Source: Blautia sp. (GTDB taxonomy: Bacteria > Bacillota > Clostridia > Lachnospirales > Lachnospiraceae). From it: a stretch of DNA of 51,422 nucleotides. How positions within the stretch are numbered: the stretch's first letter is position 1; each line of letters starts with the position of its first letter. The stretch is from positions 1-51,422 of the forward strand of contig JAETNR010000038.1 in NCBI GenBank assembly GCA_021772055.1. Reading direction: 5' to 3'. A program made the position numbers and the translations under genes. The notes under the pieces were generated by a model that searched no databases, was not told the origin of the DNA, and worked only from the letters and a program-made list of their open reading frames with translations. Below, in pieces: positions 8,369 through 16,186 of this stretch.

Positions 8369-9363
8369 TCTGGTTTGCAGTGAGCAATATCTGCGATGAG
8401 ATCGGGAATATGTGGAATCCTACTGTGTCTGTAGTGATGCATGGAAAGAGCCTGGTCATGCTGATGAATATGGAAAATCCCTATGCAGACGGATGGCTAA
8501 AAGAAAAGGTGATAGAACCCATCCGGAAGAACATCTGGCAATTCTGCGGTGCACAGATACAGGTTGTCATTGGAGACACCGCGGAGGATATGAGTATGCT
8601 TCCTTTAGTATTCCAGAACATGGATGTCTATGAGCAGTATTTTCTGCTGATAGGAAAAGATGTGATCACTTATGAGGAAATTGCTGCCAGACAGGAAAAA
8701 AATGTGGATTATCCTGCCGGGAAAGAAGAACTGTATCTGGCCTGTTTTGCATCTGGCAAACAACAGGAAGCGGACAGGCTTTGCCGCGAACTGATAGAAG
8801 AGGCGGCAGGATATAGCTTCAATTATTTCTCCAATGCCATCAACCATATGCTCTATTCCATATGGAATATATTTTTCCGAAATGAAAAGGATATGGATAT
8901 GATAGAGATTAATCAAAGAAGCGTGCTGAAGAGAATACAGCAGTGCAGTACAGTGGAGGAAATTATTGAGGAATTTCTTTCCCTAAACAGATTTATGGCG
9001 GAATATGCGGAAAAGAAAAACAGTGAAAAGAAACAGAAAACATTTGATGCAATGATCTTAAAGACAGATGGTCTGATTGAAGATCAGTTTGGCGATGTCA
9101 ACCTGAATATTCAGTATATCGCGGATGAAATGCAGATGTCAGCAGCCTATCTGGGCAGAGTCTACAATAAGGCAAAGGGAAAAAGTATTACAGAAGCGAT
9201 CACGGCCAGGAGGATGGAGGAAGCATGCCGTCTTTTAAAAACAGATATCACTGTGCAGGAGATTGCAATCCAGAGCGGCTTTAGCAGTACAACATATTTC
9301 TACCGCCTTTTTAAAAAATATTTTGGGATGACACCCAATGCGTACCGGATGAGTGAAAAATAA
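8332..9363 (+). CDS. AraC regulator, C-terminal DNA-binding part (frameshifted)
   Basis: This 343-residue frame continues the cache-AraC regulator. It holds a poorly conserved central region (LIWFAVSNICDEIGNMWN is typical of the YesN/cache-AraC middle domain) and a C-terminal AraC DNA-binding domain of two helix-turn-helix motifs. The motifs lie around IQYIADEMQMSAAYLGRVY and VQEIAIQSGFSSTTYFYRLF, and the protein ends GMTPNAYRMSEK. It overlaps the upstream frame by 37 bp with no convincing ribosome site, so it is probably the 3' half of one broken gene. If it were translated alone it would be a soluble DNA-binding protein without sensor control. A strong promoter for the next operon starts 26 bp after its stop. 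Confidence 0.84.
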   Translation: MERKICKDDDELIWFAVSNICDEIGNMWNPTVSVVMHGKSLVMLMNMENPYADGWLKEKVIEPIRKNIWQFCGAQIQVVIGDTAEDMSMLPLVFQNMDVYEQYFLLIGKDVITYEEIAARQEKNVDYPAGKEELYLACFASGKQQEADRLCRELIEEAAGYSFNYFSNAINHMLYSIWNIFFRNEKDMDMIEINQRSVLKRIQQCSTVEEIIEEFLSLNRFMAEYAEKKNSEKKQKTFDAMILKTDGLIEDQFGDVNLNIQYIADEMQMSAAYLGRVYNKAKGKSITEAITARRMEEACRLLKTDITVQEIAIQSGFSSTTYFYRLFKKYFGMTPNAYRMSEK

Positions 9364-9388
9364 TTCTAAAATTTTTATAAATTCCCAC

Positions 9389-9417
9389 TTGCATTCAAAA
9401 AGACATGATGCTATAAT
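9389..9417 (+). promoter_or_regulatory. Sigma-A promoter of the liv operon
   Basis: TTGCAT at 9389-9394 and a perfect TATAAT at 9412-9417 are separated by 17 bp. The expected start is near 9424, leaving a leader of about 135 nt before the livK start codon. Confidence 0.8.
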
Positions 9418-9460
9418 CTTACCATTAAAGTATTAGCGAACGAAAGTCAGTAGGAAGCCA

Positions 9461-9489
9461 AAGCCGGCTGGATGTCCAGCGGGCTTTTT
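9461..9489 (+). terminator. Leader terminator hairpin upstream of livK (candidate attenuator)
   Basis: Bases 9461-9471 pair with 9476-9486 across a 4-nt loop, with one G-G mismatch, and a run of five T follows. This is an intrinsic-terminator shape placed inside the untranslated leader. GGAAGCC at 9453-9459 can pair with GGCTTCC at 9519-9525, and the left arm itself (AAGCC) can pair with GGCTT there, offering a possible alternative fold. No known riboswitch or T-box signature was recognised. Confidence 0.6.
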
Positions 9490-9561
9490 ACCTACCTTTA
9501 CATAATACCGGATGAGAAGGCTTCCCGGGCGATCGTTTAGAGATTAAGGAGGAGAATTATT

Positions 9562-10719
9562 ATGAGAAATCTGAAAAAAGTACTCAGCGTTACAGCAGCC
9601 GTTGCTTTGGCAGTAACCGCAATGACTCCTGCAGCAGTATTCGCAGAAGAAGAAACCTTCAAGGTTGGTGTAATCGGACCTATGACAGGCGATTATGCAC
9701 AGTATGGTACAAACGTATATAACGCAGCCAAGATCGCAATTGATGAAATCAATGCGAACGGCGGATTCAACGGATATCAGGTAGAACTTCTGGATGCAGG
9801 CGATGACCAGGGAGATCCGGAGAAAGCAGTCAATGCATACAACGACCTTCTTGATAAAGGAATGCAGATGCTTTGCGGTACTGTTACTTCCGGCGCTTGT
9901 ATCGCTGTAGGTGCTGAAGCAGCAGAGAGCACATTCCTGTTTACTCCATCCGGAACAGCAGTAGACTGTATCACAGCAGGAACCAATGAATTCCGTATGT
10001 GCTTCACAGACCCGATGCAGGGAACCAAATCCGCTGAATTTATCTCCGAAAAAGGCCTTGCTTCCAAGGTTGCAGTTCTCTATGACTCAATGGCTGACTA
10101 CAACGTAGGTATCCATGATTCTTTCGTAGCAAGTGCAGAAGAATTAGGCCTTGAGGTTGTTGCTGACGAAGCATACACTACAGACAGCAATACAGACTTC
10201 TCCGTACAGCTTTCCAAGATTAAAGAAAGCGGCGCTGAGCTGGTATTCCTTCCAAACTACTACTCTGACAACGCTCTGATCCTTCAGCAGGCTGCTGATG
10301 CGGAACTGGATGTGAAATTCTTCGGCGTAGACGGTATGGACGGTATCCTTTCTGTAGAAAACTTTGATACTTCTCTTGCAGAAGGCGTTATGCTTCTGAC
10401 ACCATTCTCTGCAACAGGAGAAGATGAAGCTACAGTGAACTTTGTAAAGGCATACAATGATGCTCACAACGGCGAAACACCGAACCAGTTTGCAGCAGAT
10501 GCTTATGATGTAATCTATGCTATGCAGCTTGCCGCAAATGATGCAGGCATTACACCGGATATGTCCAACGAGGACATCAGTGCAGCTCTTTCCGCATCCA
10601 TGTTAAACATCGAGCTGAACGGTCTTACCGGAACAGCAAAATGGACTGAGGAAGGTGAATGCGACAAAGCGCCTAAGGCATATGAAATCAAAGACGGTGT
10701 TTATGTAGAGGTTGAATAA
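9562..10719 (+). CDS. livK: Branched-chain amino acid ABC transporter, substrate-binding protein (LivK/LivJ type)
   Basis: This 385-residue exported binding protein has a signal peptide at about residues 1-28 (NLKKVLSVTAAVALAVTA then AVFAEE). There is no lipobox Cys, which is unusual for Firmicutes binding proteins. The mature part is a type 1 periplasmic-binding fold opening VGVIGPMTGDYAQYGT, as in Leu/Ile/Val receptors. AGG AGG lies 9 bp before the ATG. It is the first gene of livKHMGF and is preceded by its own promoter and leader hairpin. A terminator and a second hairpin separate it from livH, suggesting higher expression of the binding protein than of the permeases. The exact amino acid bound cannot be told. 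Confidence 0.93.
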   Translation: MRNLKKVLSVTAAVALAVTAMTPAAVFAEEETFKVGVIGPMTGDYAQYGTNVYNAAKIAIDEINANGGFNGYQVELLDAGDDQGDPEKAVNAYNDLLDKGMQMLCGTVTSGACIAVGAEAAESTFLFTPSGTAVDCITAGTNEFRMCFTDPMQGTKSAEFISEKGLASKVAVLYDSMADYNVGIHDSFVASAEELGLEVVADEAYTTDSNTDFSVQLSKIKESGAELVFLPNYYSDNALILQQAADAELDVKFFGVDGMDGILSVENFDTSLAEGVMLLTPFSATGEDEATVNFVKAYNDAHNGETPNQFAADAYDVIYAMQLAANDAGITPDMSNEDISAALSASMLNIELNGLTGTAKWTEEGECDKAPKAYEIKDGVYVEVE

Positions 10720-10782
10720 GGCTTTTGCAGTGTTGCGATTTTTGACACTTCCCTGATTGCGCAGGGGATTGCCGTTTAAGAA

Positions 10783-10824
10783 ACGGGGACGGTTACCTGT
10801 GAGTAAGGAACCGTCCCTTTATTT
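10783..10824 (+). terminator. Hairpin terminator between livK and livH
   Basis: GGGACGGTT and AACCGTCCC form the stem, extended by CCT/AGG-type pairing around a short loop, followed by TTTATTTATT. Partial termination here would favour livK over the downstream permeases. Confidence 0.72.
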
Positions 10825-10866
10825 ATTATATAGGAAATATTCATGGAATTTCCTATATAATAAATA
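10820..10866. repeat. 19-bp perfect inverted repeat before livH
   Basis: Bases 10820-10838 are perfectly complementary to 10848-10866, with a 9-nt loop. The arms are AT-rich (they include TTATTATATAGG). It directly follows the livK terminator. It could be an RNA processing or stability site, a protein-binding palindrome or a small mobile palindrome. Confidence 0.85.
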
Positions 10867-10905
10867 GGGATCCATGAAGATAAAATTTATTTTATGAGGT
10901 GCACT

Positions 10906-11790
10906 ATGAGTTTTATATCTTATTTAAAAGATGGGATAAGCCTGGGCAGCATTTATGCGATTATCGCTCTTGGTTATACAATGGTGTATGGTATCGCAAA
11001 AATGCTGAATTTTGCCCATGGAGATGTAATTATGGTAGGCGCATTTGTGATTCTGGCGGCCATTACCAAGGCAGGATTGTCACCCCTCTTGTCTGTACTT
11101 CTTGCAATCATCGTATGCACAGTTCTTGGTGTGACTATTGAAATGATTGCTTATCGGCCTCTGAGGAAGGCATCATCCAACCTGGCAGTACTGATCACTG
11201 CCATTGGTGTGAGTTATCTGCTGCAGAATGTGGCTCTTTTGATCTTCGGTGCAGATGCCAAGAGCTTTGTAACAGTGATCAATGTTCCTACGCTGAAGCT
11301 CTTTGACGGACAGCTTACGATCAAGGGAATTACCATTGTAACCATTATTGCATGTATCGTGATTATGACAGGGCTTACACTCTTTGTAAAAAAGACAAAG
11401 CCGGGACGTGCCATGCAGGCGGTTTCCGAAGACCGGGATGCCGCACAGCTGATGGGAGTCAATGTGAATGCAACGATTTCTTTGACATTTGCCATTGGTT
11501 CCGGTCTTGCAGCGATTGCAGGCCTGCTTTTGTGTTCCGCCTATCCTACGCTGACTCCTTATACAGGGGCCATGCCGGGAATCAAGGCCTTTGTAGCAGC
11601 CGTATTCGGCGGAATCGGTTCCATTCCGGGAGCGATGATCGGAGGCATTCTTCTGGGAGTAATCGAAATCTTCGGAAGAGCTTATATTTCTTCCCAGGTT
11701 GCAGATGCAATCGTGTTTGCAGTGCTGATTATCGTGCTTCTTGTAAGACCTGCAGGATTGTTCGGCAAGAACATCCAGGAGAAAGTGTAA
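10906..11790 (+). CDS. livH: Branched-chain amino acid ABC permease LivH
   Basis: This roughly 294-residue inner-membrane subunit of the LivHMGF importer has about eight hydrophobic segments. Family motifs include GSIYAIIALGYTMVYGIAKM near the N-terminus and KPGRAMQAVSEDRDAAQLMG, the cytoplasmic loop that touches the ATPases. The glycine-rich GGIGSIPGAMIGGILLG follows. The ATG at 10906 was chosen because GAGGTG precedes it; an in-frame ATG at 10894 would add four residues but would overlap that ribosome site. It is followed by livM after 1 bp. Confidence 0.92.
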   Translation: MSFISYLKDGISLGSIYAIIALGYTMVYGIAKMLNFAHGDVIMVGAFVILAAITKAGLSPLLSVLLAIIVCTVLGVTIEMIAYRPLRKASSNLAVLITAIGVSYLLQNVALLIFGADAKSFVTVINVPTLKLFDGQLTIKGITIVTIIACIVIMTGLTLFVKKTKPGRAMQAVSEDRDAAQLMGVNVNATISLTFAIGSGLAAIAGLLLCSAYPTLTPYTGAMPGIKAFVAAVFGGIGSIPGAMIGGILLGVIEIFGRAYISSQVADAIVFAVLIIVLLVRPAGLFGKNIQEKV

Positions 11791-11791
11791 G

Positions 11792-12874
11792 GTGGCCGAT
11801 ATGAAGAAGAATATGACGAAAACAACAAAAAATAATTTTACTACATATGCAATGGTGATTGTGATCTTTATCGTGGTTCAGACCCTTTCCTCCACGGGAA
11901 ATCTGTCCAACCTGCTGAAAGGACTTCTGGTTCCGCTGTGCGTTTATACCATCGCTTCCCTTTCCCTGAACCTGGTAGTTGGATTTTCCGGGGAATTGAG
12001 CCTTGGACATGCCGGATTCATGTGCCTGGGCGCTTATTCCAGTGCTCTTTTTTCTAATGTGGTAAGGGATGCGATTCCGTCTGTGCCGAGATTGATCATT
12101 GCAATTTTGATCGGTGCTGCAGTGGCAGGTGTATTCGGTGCCCTGATCGGTATTCCGGTTCTTAGGCTCCGGGGCGACTATCTTGCCATTGTAACGCTGG
12201 CGTTCGGGGAGATTATTAAAAACCTGATCAATATTTTGTATGTAGGGATTGATGAGAACGGGCTTCATGTAGCTGCCAGCTCTGCAGGACTTAAGATGGC
12301 TGCAGGCGGCAAGCAGATTATGAAGGGAGCCCTTGGCATTTCCGGTACAGGCACCATTTATAAAGACATTAAAGGGCAGTTTTTCCTAATTGGCATTATT
12401 CTGATCCTCATTACTTTATTTATTGTACAGAATCTGGTAAATTCCAGAAGCGGCCGTGCAATTATGGCTGCCCGGGATAACCGGATTGCGGCAGAATCCA
12501 TCGGTATCAATGTAACAAAGTATAAGCTTTTGGCTTTTACGGTTTCTGCAGCACTTGCAGGCGTGGCAGGTGTGCTTTATGCACATAATCTGTCTATGTT
12601 GAAGGTATCCATTTTTGACTATAATATGTCTATTATGATCCTGGTATATGTGGTTCTGGGCGGTATCGGAAATCTGCGCGGATCGATTATCGCGACAATT
12701 ATCCTGTATGCCCTTCCGGAACTTCTCAGGGGATTCTCCACATACCGTATGCTGATCTATGCGATCGTGCTCATCGCCATGATGCTCTTTAACTGGGCGC
12801 CTGCAGCACGTACCTGGAAAAGCCGTATGGTAGAGAAATTTAAAGGAAATAAACCGAAAAAGGAGGCAGCGTAA
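11792..12874 (+). CDS. livM: Branched-chain amino acid ABC permease LivM
   Basis: This 360-residue membrane permease pairs with LivH. It has an N-terminal hydrophobic block, the motif SLNLVVGFSGELSLGHAGFM characteristic of LivM, and the loop SRSGRAIMAARDNRIAAESIG for ATPase contact. The C-terminal tail is basic. The start is GTG at 11792, one base after the livH stop. An in-frame ATG at 11801 with AAGGTGG upstream is an alternative that removes three residues. A segment around residues 150-185 (between the LINILYVG and TGTIYKDIKG stretches) faces outside and is longer than in the E. coli protein. Confidence 0.92.
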   Translation: MADMKKNMTKTTKNNFTTYAMVIVIFIVVQTLSSTGNLSNLLKGLLVPLCVYTIASLSLNLVVGFSGELSLGHAGFMCLGAYSSALFSNVVRDAIPSVPRLIIAILIGAAVAGVFGALIGIPVLRLRGDYLAIVTLAFGEIIKNLINILYVGIDENGLHVAASSAGLKMAAGGKQIMKGALGISGTGTIYKDIKGQFFLIGIILILITLFIVQNLVNSRSGRAIMAARDNRIAAESIGINVTKYKLLAFTVSAALAGVAGVLYAHNLSMLKVSIFDYNMSIMILVYVVLGGIGNLRGSIIATIILYALPELLRGFSTYRMLIYAIVLIAMMLFNWAPAARTWKSRMVEKFKGNKPKKEAA

Positions 12875-12877
12875 GTT

Positions 12878-13636
12878 ATGGCAATGCTGGAAGTTAATAA
12901 TTTGTCCATTCAGTTCGGCGGCCTTCACGCAGTTGACAATTTTAATTTGTCCATTGAAAAAGGAAGTTTATACGGGCTGATTGGCCCTAACGGTGCAGGA
13001 AAGACGACTGTTTTTAATCTTCTTACCGGGGTGTACAAGCCTACGGAAGGAATTATCCGTCTGGATGGAACGGACATTACAGGCAAAAGCACCATTGAGA
13101 TCAACAAGGCGGGGGTTGCCAGAACCTTCCAGAATATCCGCCTCTTTAAAGACATTCCTGTGCTAGATAATGTAAAGGCAGGTTTTCATAATCACCACAG
13201 CTATTCTACTCTTACCGGAATTTTAAGACTTCCGAAATATTTCAGGGTAGAAAAAGAGATGAATGAACGTGCTATGGAAATCCTGAAGGTTTTTGACCTG
13301 GATAAAGAAGCAGACTATCTTGCAGGAAACCTTCCTTATGGAAAACAGCGTAAGCTGGAAATTGCCAGGGCACTTGCTACGGAGCCGAAGCTCCTGCTTC
13401 TGGATGAGCCTGCAGCAGGCATGAACCCCAATGAGACACAGGAACTGATGGATACCATTCGTTTTGTCAGAGACCATTTTGACATGACCATTCTTTTGAT
13501 CGAACATGATATGAAACTGGTTGGAGGCATTTGTGAAGCACTGACAGTTCTGAATTTCGGGCAGGTACTGGCACAGGGAAATACAGCGGAAGTGCTGAAG
13601 GATCCGGCAGTTATTACAGCATACCTGGGCGAATAG
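12878..13636 (+). CDS. livG: Branched-chain amino acid ABC ATPase LivG
   Basis: This 252-residue ATPase has Walker A GPNGAGKTTVFNLLTG (about residues 35-50), the LivG-specific ARTFQNIRLF Q-loop and a diverged signature (NLPYGKQRKLEIARAL in place of LSGGQ). Walker B is LLLLDEPAAGMNP and the switch His lies in IEHDMK. The YGKQR form of the signature is normal for LivG. It works with LivF as the heterodimeric motor of the transporter. It begins 3 bp after livM and ends 12 bp before livF. Confidence 0.95.
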   Translation: MAMLEVNNLSIQFGGLHAVDNFNLSIEKGSLYGLIGPNGAGKTTVFNLLTGVYKPTEGIIRLDGTDITGKSTIEINKAGVARTFQNIRLFKDIPVLDNVKAGFHNHHSYSTLTGILRLPKYFRVEKEMNERAMEILKVFDLDKEADYLAGNLPYGKQRKLEIARALATEPKLLLLDEPAAGMNPNETQELMDTIRFVRDHFDMTILLIEHDMKLVGGICEALTVLNFGQVLAQGNTAEVLKDPAVITAYLGE

Positions 13637-13648
13637 GAGGAAACGGAA

Positions 13649-14359
13649 ATGGCAATGTTAGAGGTAAAAGATTTACACGTTTATTATGGCGTGATTGAGG
13701 CATTGAAAGGTGTTTCCTTTGAAGTAAACCAGGGAGAGGTCATTGCCCTGATCGGCGCCAACGGAGCAGGAAAGACAACAACTCTGCATACCCTTACAGG
13801 ATTGCTTCCTGCAAAGCAGGGCTCCATTATCTTTGAAGGAAAAGATATTACAAAGGTGCCTGCACATAAGATCGTCCAGATGGGAATCGCTCATGTTCCC
13901 GAAGGTCGAAGGGTGTTTTCTGAATTAAGCGTCTATGAAAACCTGATTATGGGGGCTTATACGCGCAGGGACAAAGGCGAAATTGCAGAAAGCCTGAAAA
14001 CAGTCTACACCCGTTTCCCTCGTCTGGAGGAGCGTAAAAATCAGCGTGCAGGTACTTTATCCGGCGGCGAGCAGCAGATGCTTGCCATGGGCCGCGCTCT
14101 TATGAGCAAGCCAAGGATCATTGTGATGGATGAACCTTCCATGGGTCTGTCGCCCATTTTTGTGAATGAGATTTTTGACATTATTGAGAAGGTGCGTGAA
14201 ACAGGAACAACGGTTCTTTTAGTAGAGCAGAATGCAAAAAAGGCACTTACCATTGCAGACAGAGCCTATGTTTTGGAAACAGGGAAAATTTCTCTGTCCG
14301 GTAAAGCGGAAGATCTTCTTCATGATAAATCTGTCCAGAAGGCTTATCTGGGAGAATAG
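13649..14359 (+). CDS. livF: Branched-chain amino acid ABC ATPase LivF
   Basis: This 236-residue ATPase has Walker A GANGAGKTTTLHTLTG and the LivF phrase GIAHVPEGRRVFSELSVYENL. The signature is LSGGEQQMLAMGRAL, Walker B is IIVMDEPSMGLSP and the switch His region is replaced by LLVEQNAKKAL, as usual for LivF (Gln in place of His). The GGAGG ribosome site is 8-9 bp upstream. It is the last transporter gene; the kinase-like gene follows after 9 bp. Confidence 0.95.
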   Translation: MAMLEVKDLHVYYGVIEALKGVSFEVNQGEVIALIGANGAGKTTTLHTLTGLLPAKQGSIIFEGKDITKVPAHKIVQMGIAHVPEGRRVFSELSVYENLIMGAYTRRDKGEIAESLKTVYTRFPRLEERKNQRAGTLSGGEQQMLAMGRALMSKPRIIVMDEPSMGLSPIFVNEIFDIIEKVRETGTTVLLVEQNAKKALTIADRAYVLETGKISLSGKAEDLLHDKSVQKAYLGE

Positions 14360-14368
14360 GAGGCAAAT

Positions 14369-14998
14369 ATGGAACATGTTGTAATCACGATTGCCCGTGA
14401 GTATGGAAGCGGCGGTCGTACCATTGGTGAAAGGATTTCCAAAAAACTGGGAATTCCCTATTATGACAAGGATATTATCCGCATGGCTTCAGAGGACAGC
14501 GGAATTCATGAGAGTCTTTTCGGGCGCGTGGATGAATATAATAGTGCAAAGCCGCCTCTTTTTGGGAAGACCGGGGTTTACACCGGAGAGCTGATTCCTC
14601 CCCAGAGCAAGGATTTTACATCCGATGCGAATCTGTTCACCTATCAGGCGAAGATCATTAAGGAACTTGCCAGGGAGAAGTCCTGTGTCATCATCGGACG
14701 GTGTGCAAATGCAGTGCTGAATCCTTCGGATTTCCCCAATGTCCTTCGGGTATTTGTGCACGCTGACTGGGATTTCCGTATGCAGGAGGCTGCCAAGAAG
14801 CTGAGTAAATCCCCTAAGGAAATTGAGAAATTCCTTCAGAAGGATGATAAGAGAAAACGGGAATACAGCCGCCGTTTTACAGGAAAAGAGTGGACAGATC
14901 CGTCAGGGTATGACCTTTGTCTGGATACCAGTGTTCTGGGATATGATGGATGTATTGCTAAAATTGAGGAAGCTTACCAGGAAATGTTGAATAAATAA
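14369..14998 (+). CDS. Cytidylate kinase-like family protein
   Basis: This 209-residue P-loop nucleotide kinase of the cytidylate-kinase-like group is common in Clostridia and distinct from the housekeeping Cmk. The N-terminus VITIAREYGSGGRTIGERIS carries an atypical P-loop (REYGSGG), followed by LGIPYYDKDIIRMAS and the core segment SCVIIGRCANAVL. A lid-like basic stretch KDDKRKREYSRRFTG precedes DLCLDTSVLG. The gene starts 9 bp after livF with GGAGG and ends before a terminator, so it is probably the last gene of the liv operon. Its substrate is unknown; co-transcription with an amino acid importer has no obvious reason. Confidence 0.88.
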   Translation: MEHVVITIAREYGSGGRTIGERISKKLGIPYYDKDIIRMASEDSGIHESLFGRVDEYNSAKPPLFGKTGVYTGELIPPQSKDFTSDANLFTYQAKIIKELAREKSCVIIGRCANAVLNPSDFPNVLRVFVHADWDFRMQEAAKKLSKSPKEIEKFLQKDDKRKREYSRRFTGKEWTDPSGYDLCLDTSVLGYDGCIAKIEEAYQEMLNK

Positions 14999-15012
14999 AT
15001 ACTGCATGGAAT

Positions 15013-15061
15013 GCGCCGGGGCCTTTGGGAATTTTGAAGGCTTTGGCGCTTCTTTCTTTTT
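15013..15061 (+). terminator. Terminator of the liv operon
   Basis: GCGCCGGGGCCTT (15013-15025) pairs with AAGGCTTTGGCGC (15037-15049), including three G-U pairs, followed by TTCTTTCTTTTT. Confidence 0.82.
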
Positions 15062-15066
15062 AAGGG

Positions 15067-15807
15067 ATGTCATATATTAGGAAAAAAGAGAATTGGGATT
15101 TCGGGGAAATGAAGAAGGGGAAGATCTGTTTAGGCGTTTTTGCGTTTTTGCTGATTTTAGCAGTTTCTTTCAGGAATAAAGAGACAAGAACTTTGGCAGC
15201 CAGGACGATTGCAGGGGAGGGGATGCTGAGACTTGTGAAAGACGCAGGAGAACATCCGAAAGCAGCGCTGACTTTTGATGACGGACCCAGTAAGAAGTAT
15301 ACGCCTATGCTTCTGGACGGCCTGAAAGAAAGGGGAGTCTGTGCCACTTTTTTTATTATGGGGAAAAATATTGCGGGAAATGAGGATCTGATCCGCAGGA
15401 TGCAGAAGGAGGGGCACCTGATCGGGAATCATACTTATAATCATGTACAGCTCAATAAAATCCCGAAGACACTGGCATGCGAGGAGATTCAGAAGACGAA
15501 TAATGAGATCTACGAGGTGACAGGGGTGTATCCTTCCTATATCCGGCCGCCCTTTGGTGCGTGGCAGGAGAATCTGGAATTGTGTGTGACCATGCTGCCG
15601 GTGTTATGGGATGTGGATACCCTGGACTGGAAGAATCAGAATGTGGATACGATCGTGGATATTGTGAAGAAGAATGTGAAGGATGGGGCGATTATATTGA
15701 TGCATGATGAGTATGAGACCAGTGTGGAGGCGGCGTTTAGGGTGGTGGATATGCTTTTGGAGGATGGATATGAATTTGTGACGGTAGATGAGATGATCGT
15801 GATGTGA
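15067..15807 (+). CDS. Membrane-anchored polysaccharide deacetylase (NodB domain)
   Basis: This 246-residue protein has an N-terminal basic region and one membrane segment (about residues 19-36), so the catalytic domain faces outward. NodB motifs are present: motif 1 TFDDGPSKKYT (Asp71-Asp72), motif 2 GNHTYNH (two metal His), motif 3 RPPFGAW, then DVDTLDWKN and the final ILMHD. All metal ligands are visible, so it is probably an active peptidoglycan or polysaccharide N-deacetylase of the PdaA/B-like group. The start is uncertain: no good ribosome site lies before 15067, and an in-frame ATG at 15109 would keep the membrane segment. The stop is followed within 20 bp by a large palindrome. Confidence 0.88.
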   Translation: MSYIRKKENWDFGEMKKGKICLGVFAFLLILAVSFRNKETRTLAARTIAGEGMLRLVKDAGEHPKAALTFDDGPSKKYTPMLLDGLKERGVCATFFIMGKNIAGNEDLIRRMQKEGHLIGNHTYNHVQLNKIPKTLACEEIQKTNNEIYEVTGVYPSYIRPPFGAWQENLELCVTMLPVLWDVDTLDWKNQNVDTIVDIVKKNVKDGAIILMHDEYETSVEAAFRVVDMLLEDGYEFVTVDEMIVM

Positions 15808-15824
15808 GGGGAGGGGAGGGGACG

Positions 15825-16141
15825 CCCCAAGGAAGCACCGGCCAGCCAGCCCCCGGCCCCAGGGAAGCAGCGGCCAGCCCGGGAGGGATTCCTGTGTGGG
15901 TGGGCTGCGGTTTCGGAGACTAAGAAATCGTAAGTTGCCTGCACTTCTGCTAAATGCGTTTCCAAAATTCGTGAACTCGCCGTTGGCTCAGACAGCACGA
16001 ATTTGGGAAACAACGCAGAAGCACAGGCAACTAACGATTTCTAAGCCTCCTGCAAATGCAGCCCACCCACACAGGAATCCCTCCCGGGCTGGCCGCTGCT
16101 TCCCTGGGGCCGGGGGCTGGCTGGCCGGTGCTTCCTTGGGG
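15825..16141. repeat. 317-bp palindrome with perfect 84-bp arms
   Basis: Bases 15825-15908 are the exact reverse complement of 16058-16141 (checked base by base). The 149-bp interior is also largely self-complementary: TAAGAAATCG...GTTGCCTG...CTTCTGC...TTCGTG on the left mirrors CACGAATT...GCAGAAG...CAGGCAAC...CGATTTCT on the right. The whole unit can fold into one hairpin with a tip near 15973-15992 (AACTCGCCGTTGGCTCAGAC). The arms are very GC-rich compared with the flanks. No credible gene lies inside. Confidence 0.95.
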
Positions 16142-16173
16142 CTGGGTATTGGTAAGCCGGTGCTTCCTTGGGG
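16124..16173. repeat. 18-bp direct repeat next to the palindrome
   Basis: GCCGGTGCTTCCTTGGGG occurs at 16124-16141 (the outer end of the right arm) and again at 16156-16173. This suggests partial duplication or a second insertion of the same kind of repeat. Confidence 0.85.
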
Positions 16174-16186
16174 GTGGAAGCCCTCA

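Noticed and set aside
9420..9561. A known riboswitch or T-box upstream of livK
   Set aside because: No T-box consensus or core of a familiar riboswitch class could be matched. Only the hairpin and the possible alternative pairing are reported.
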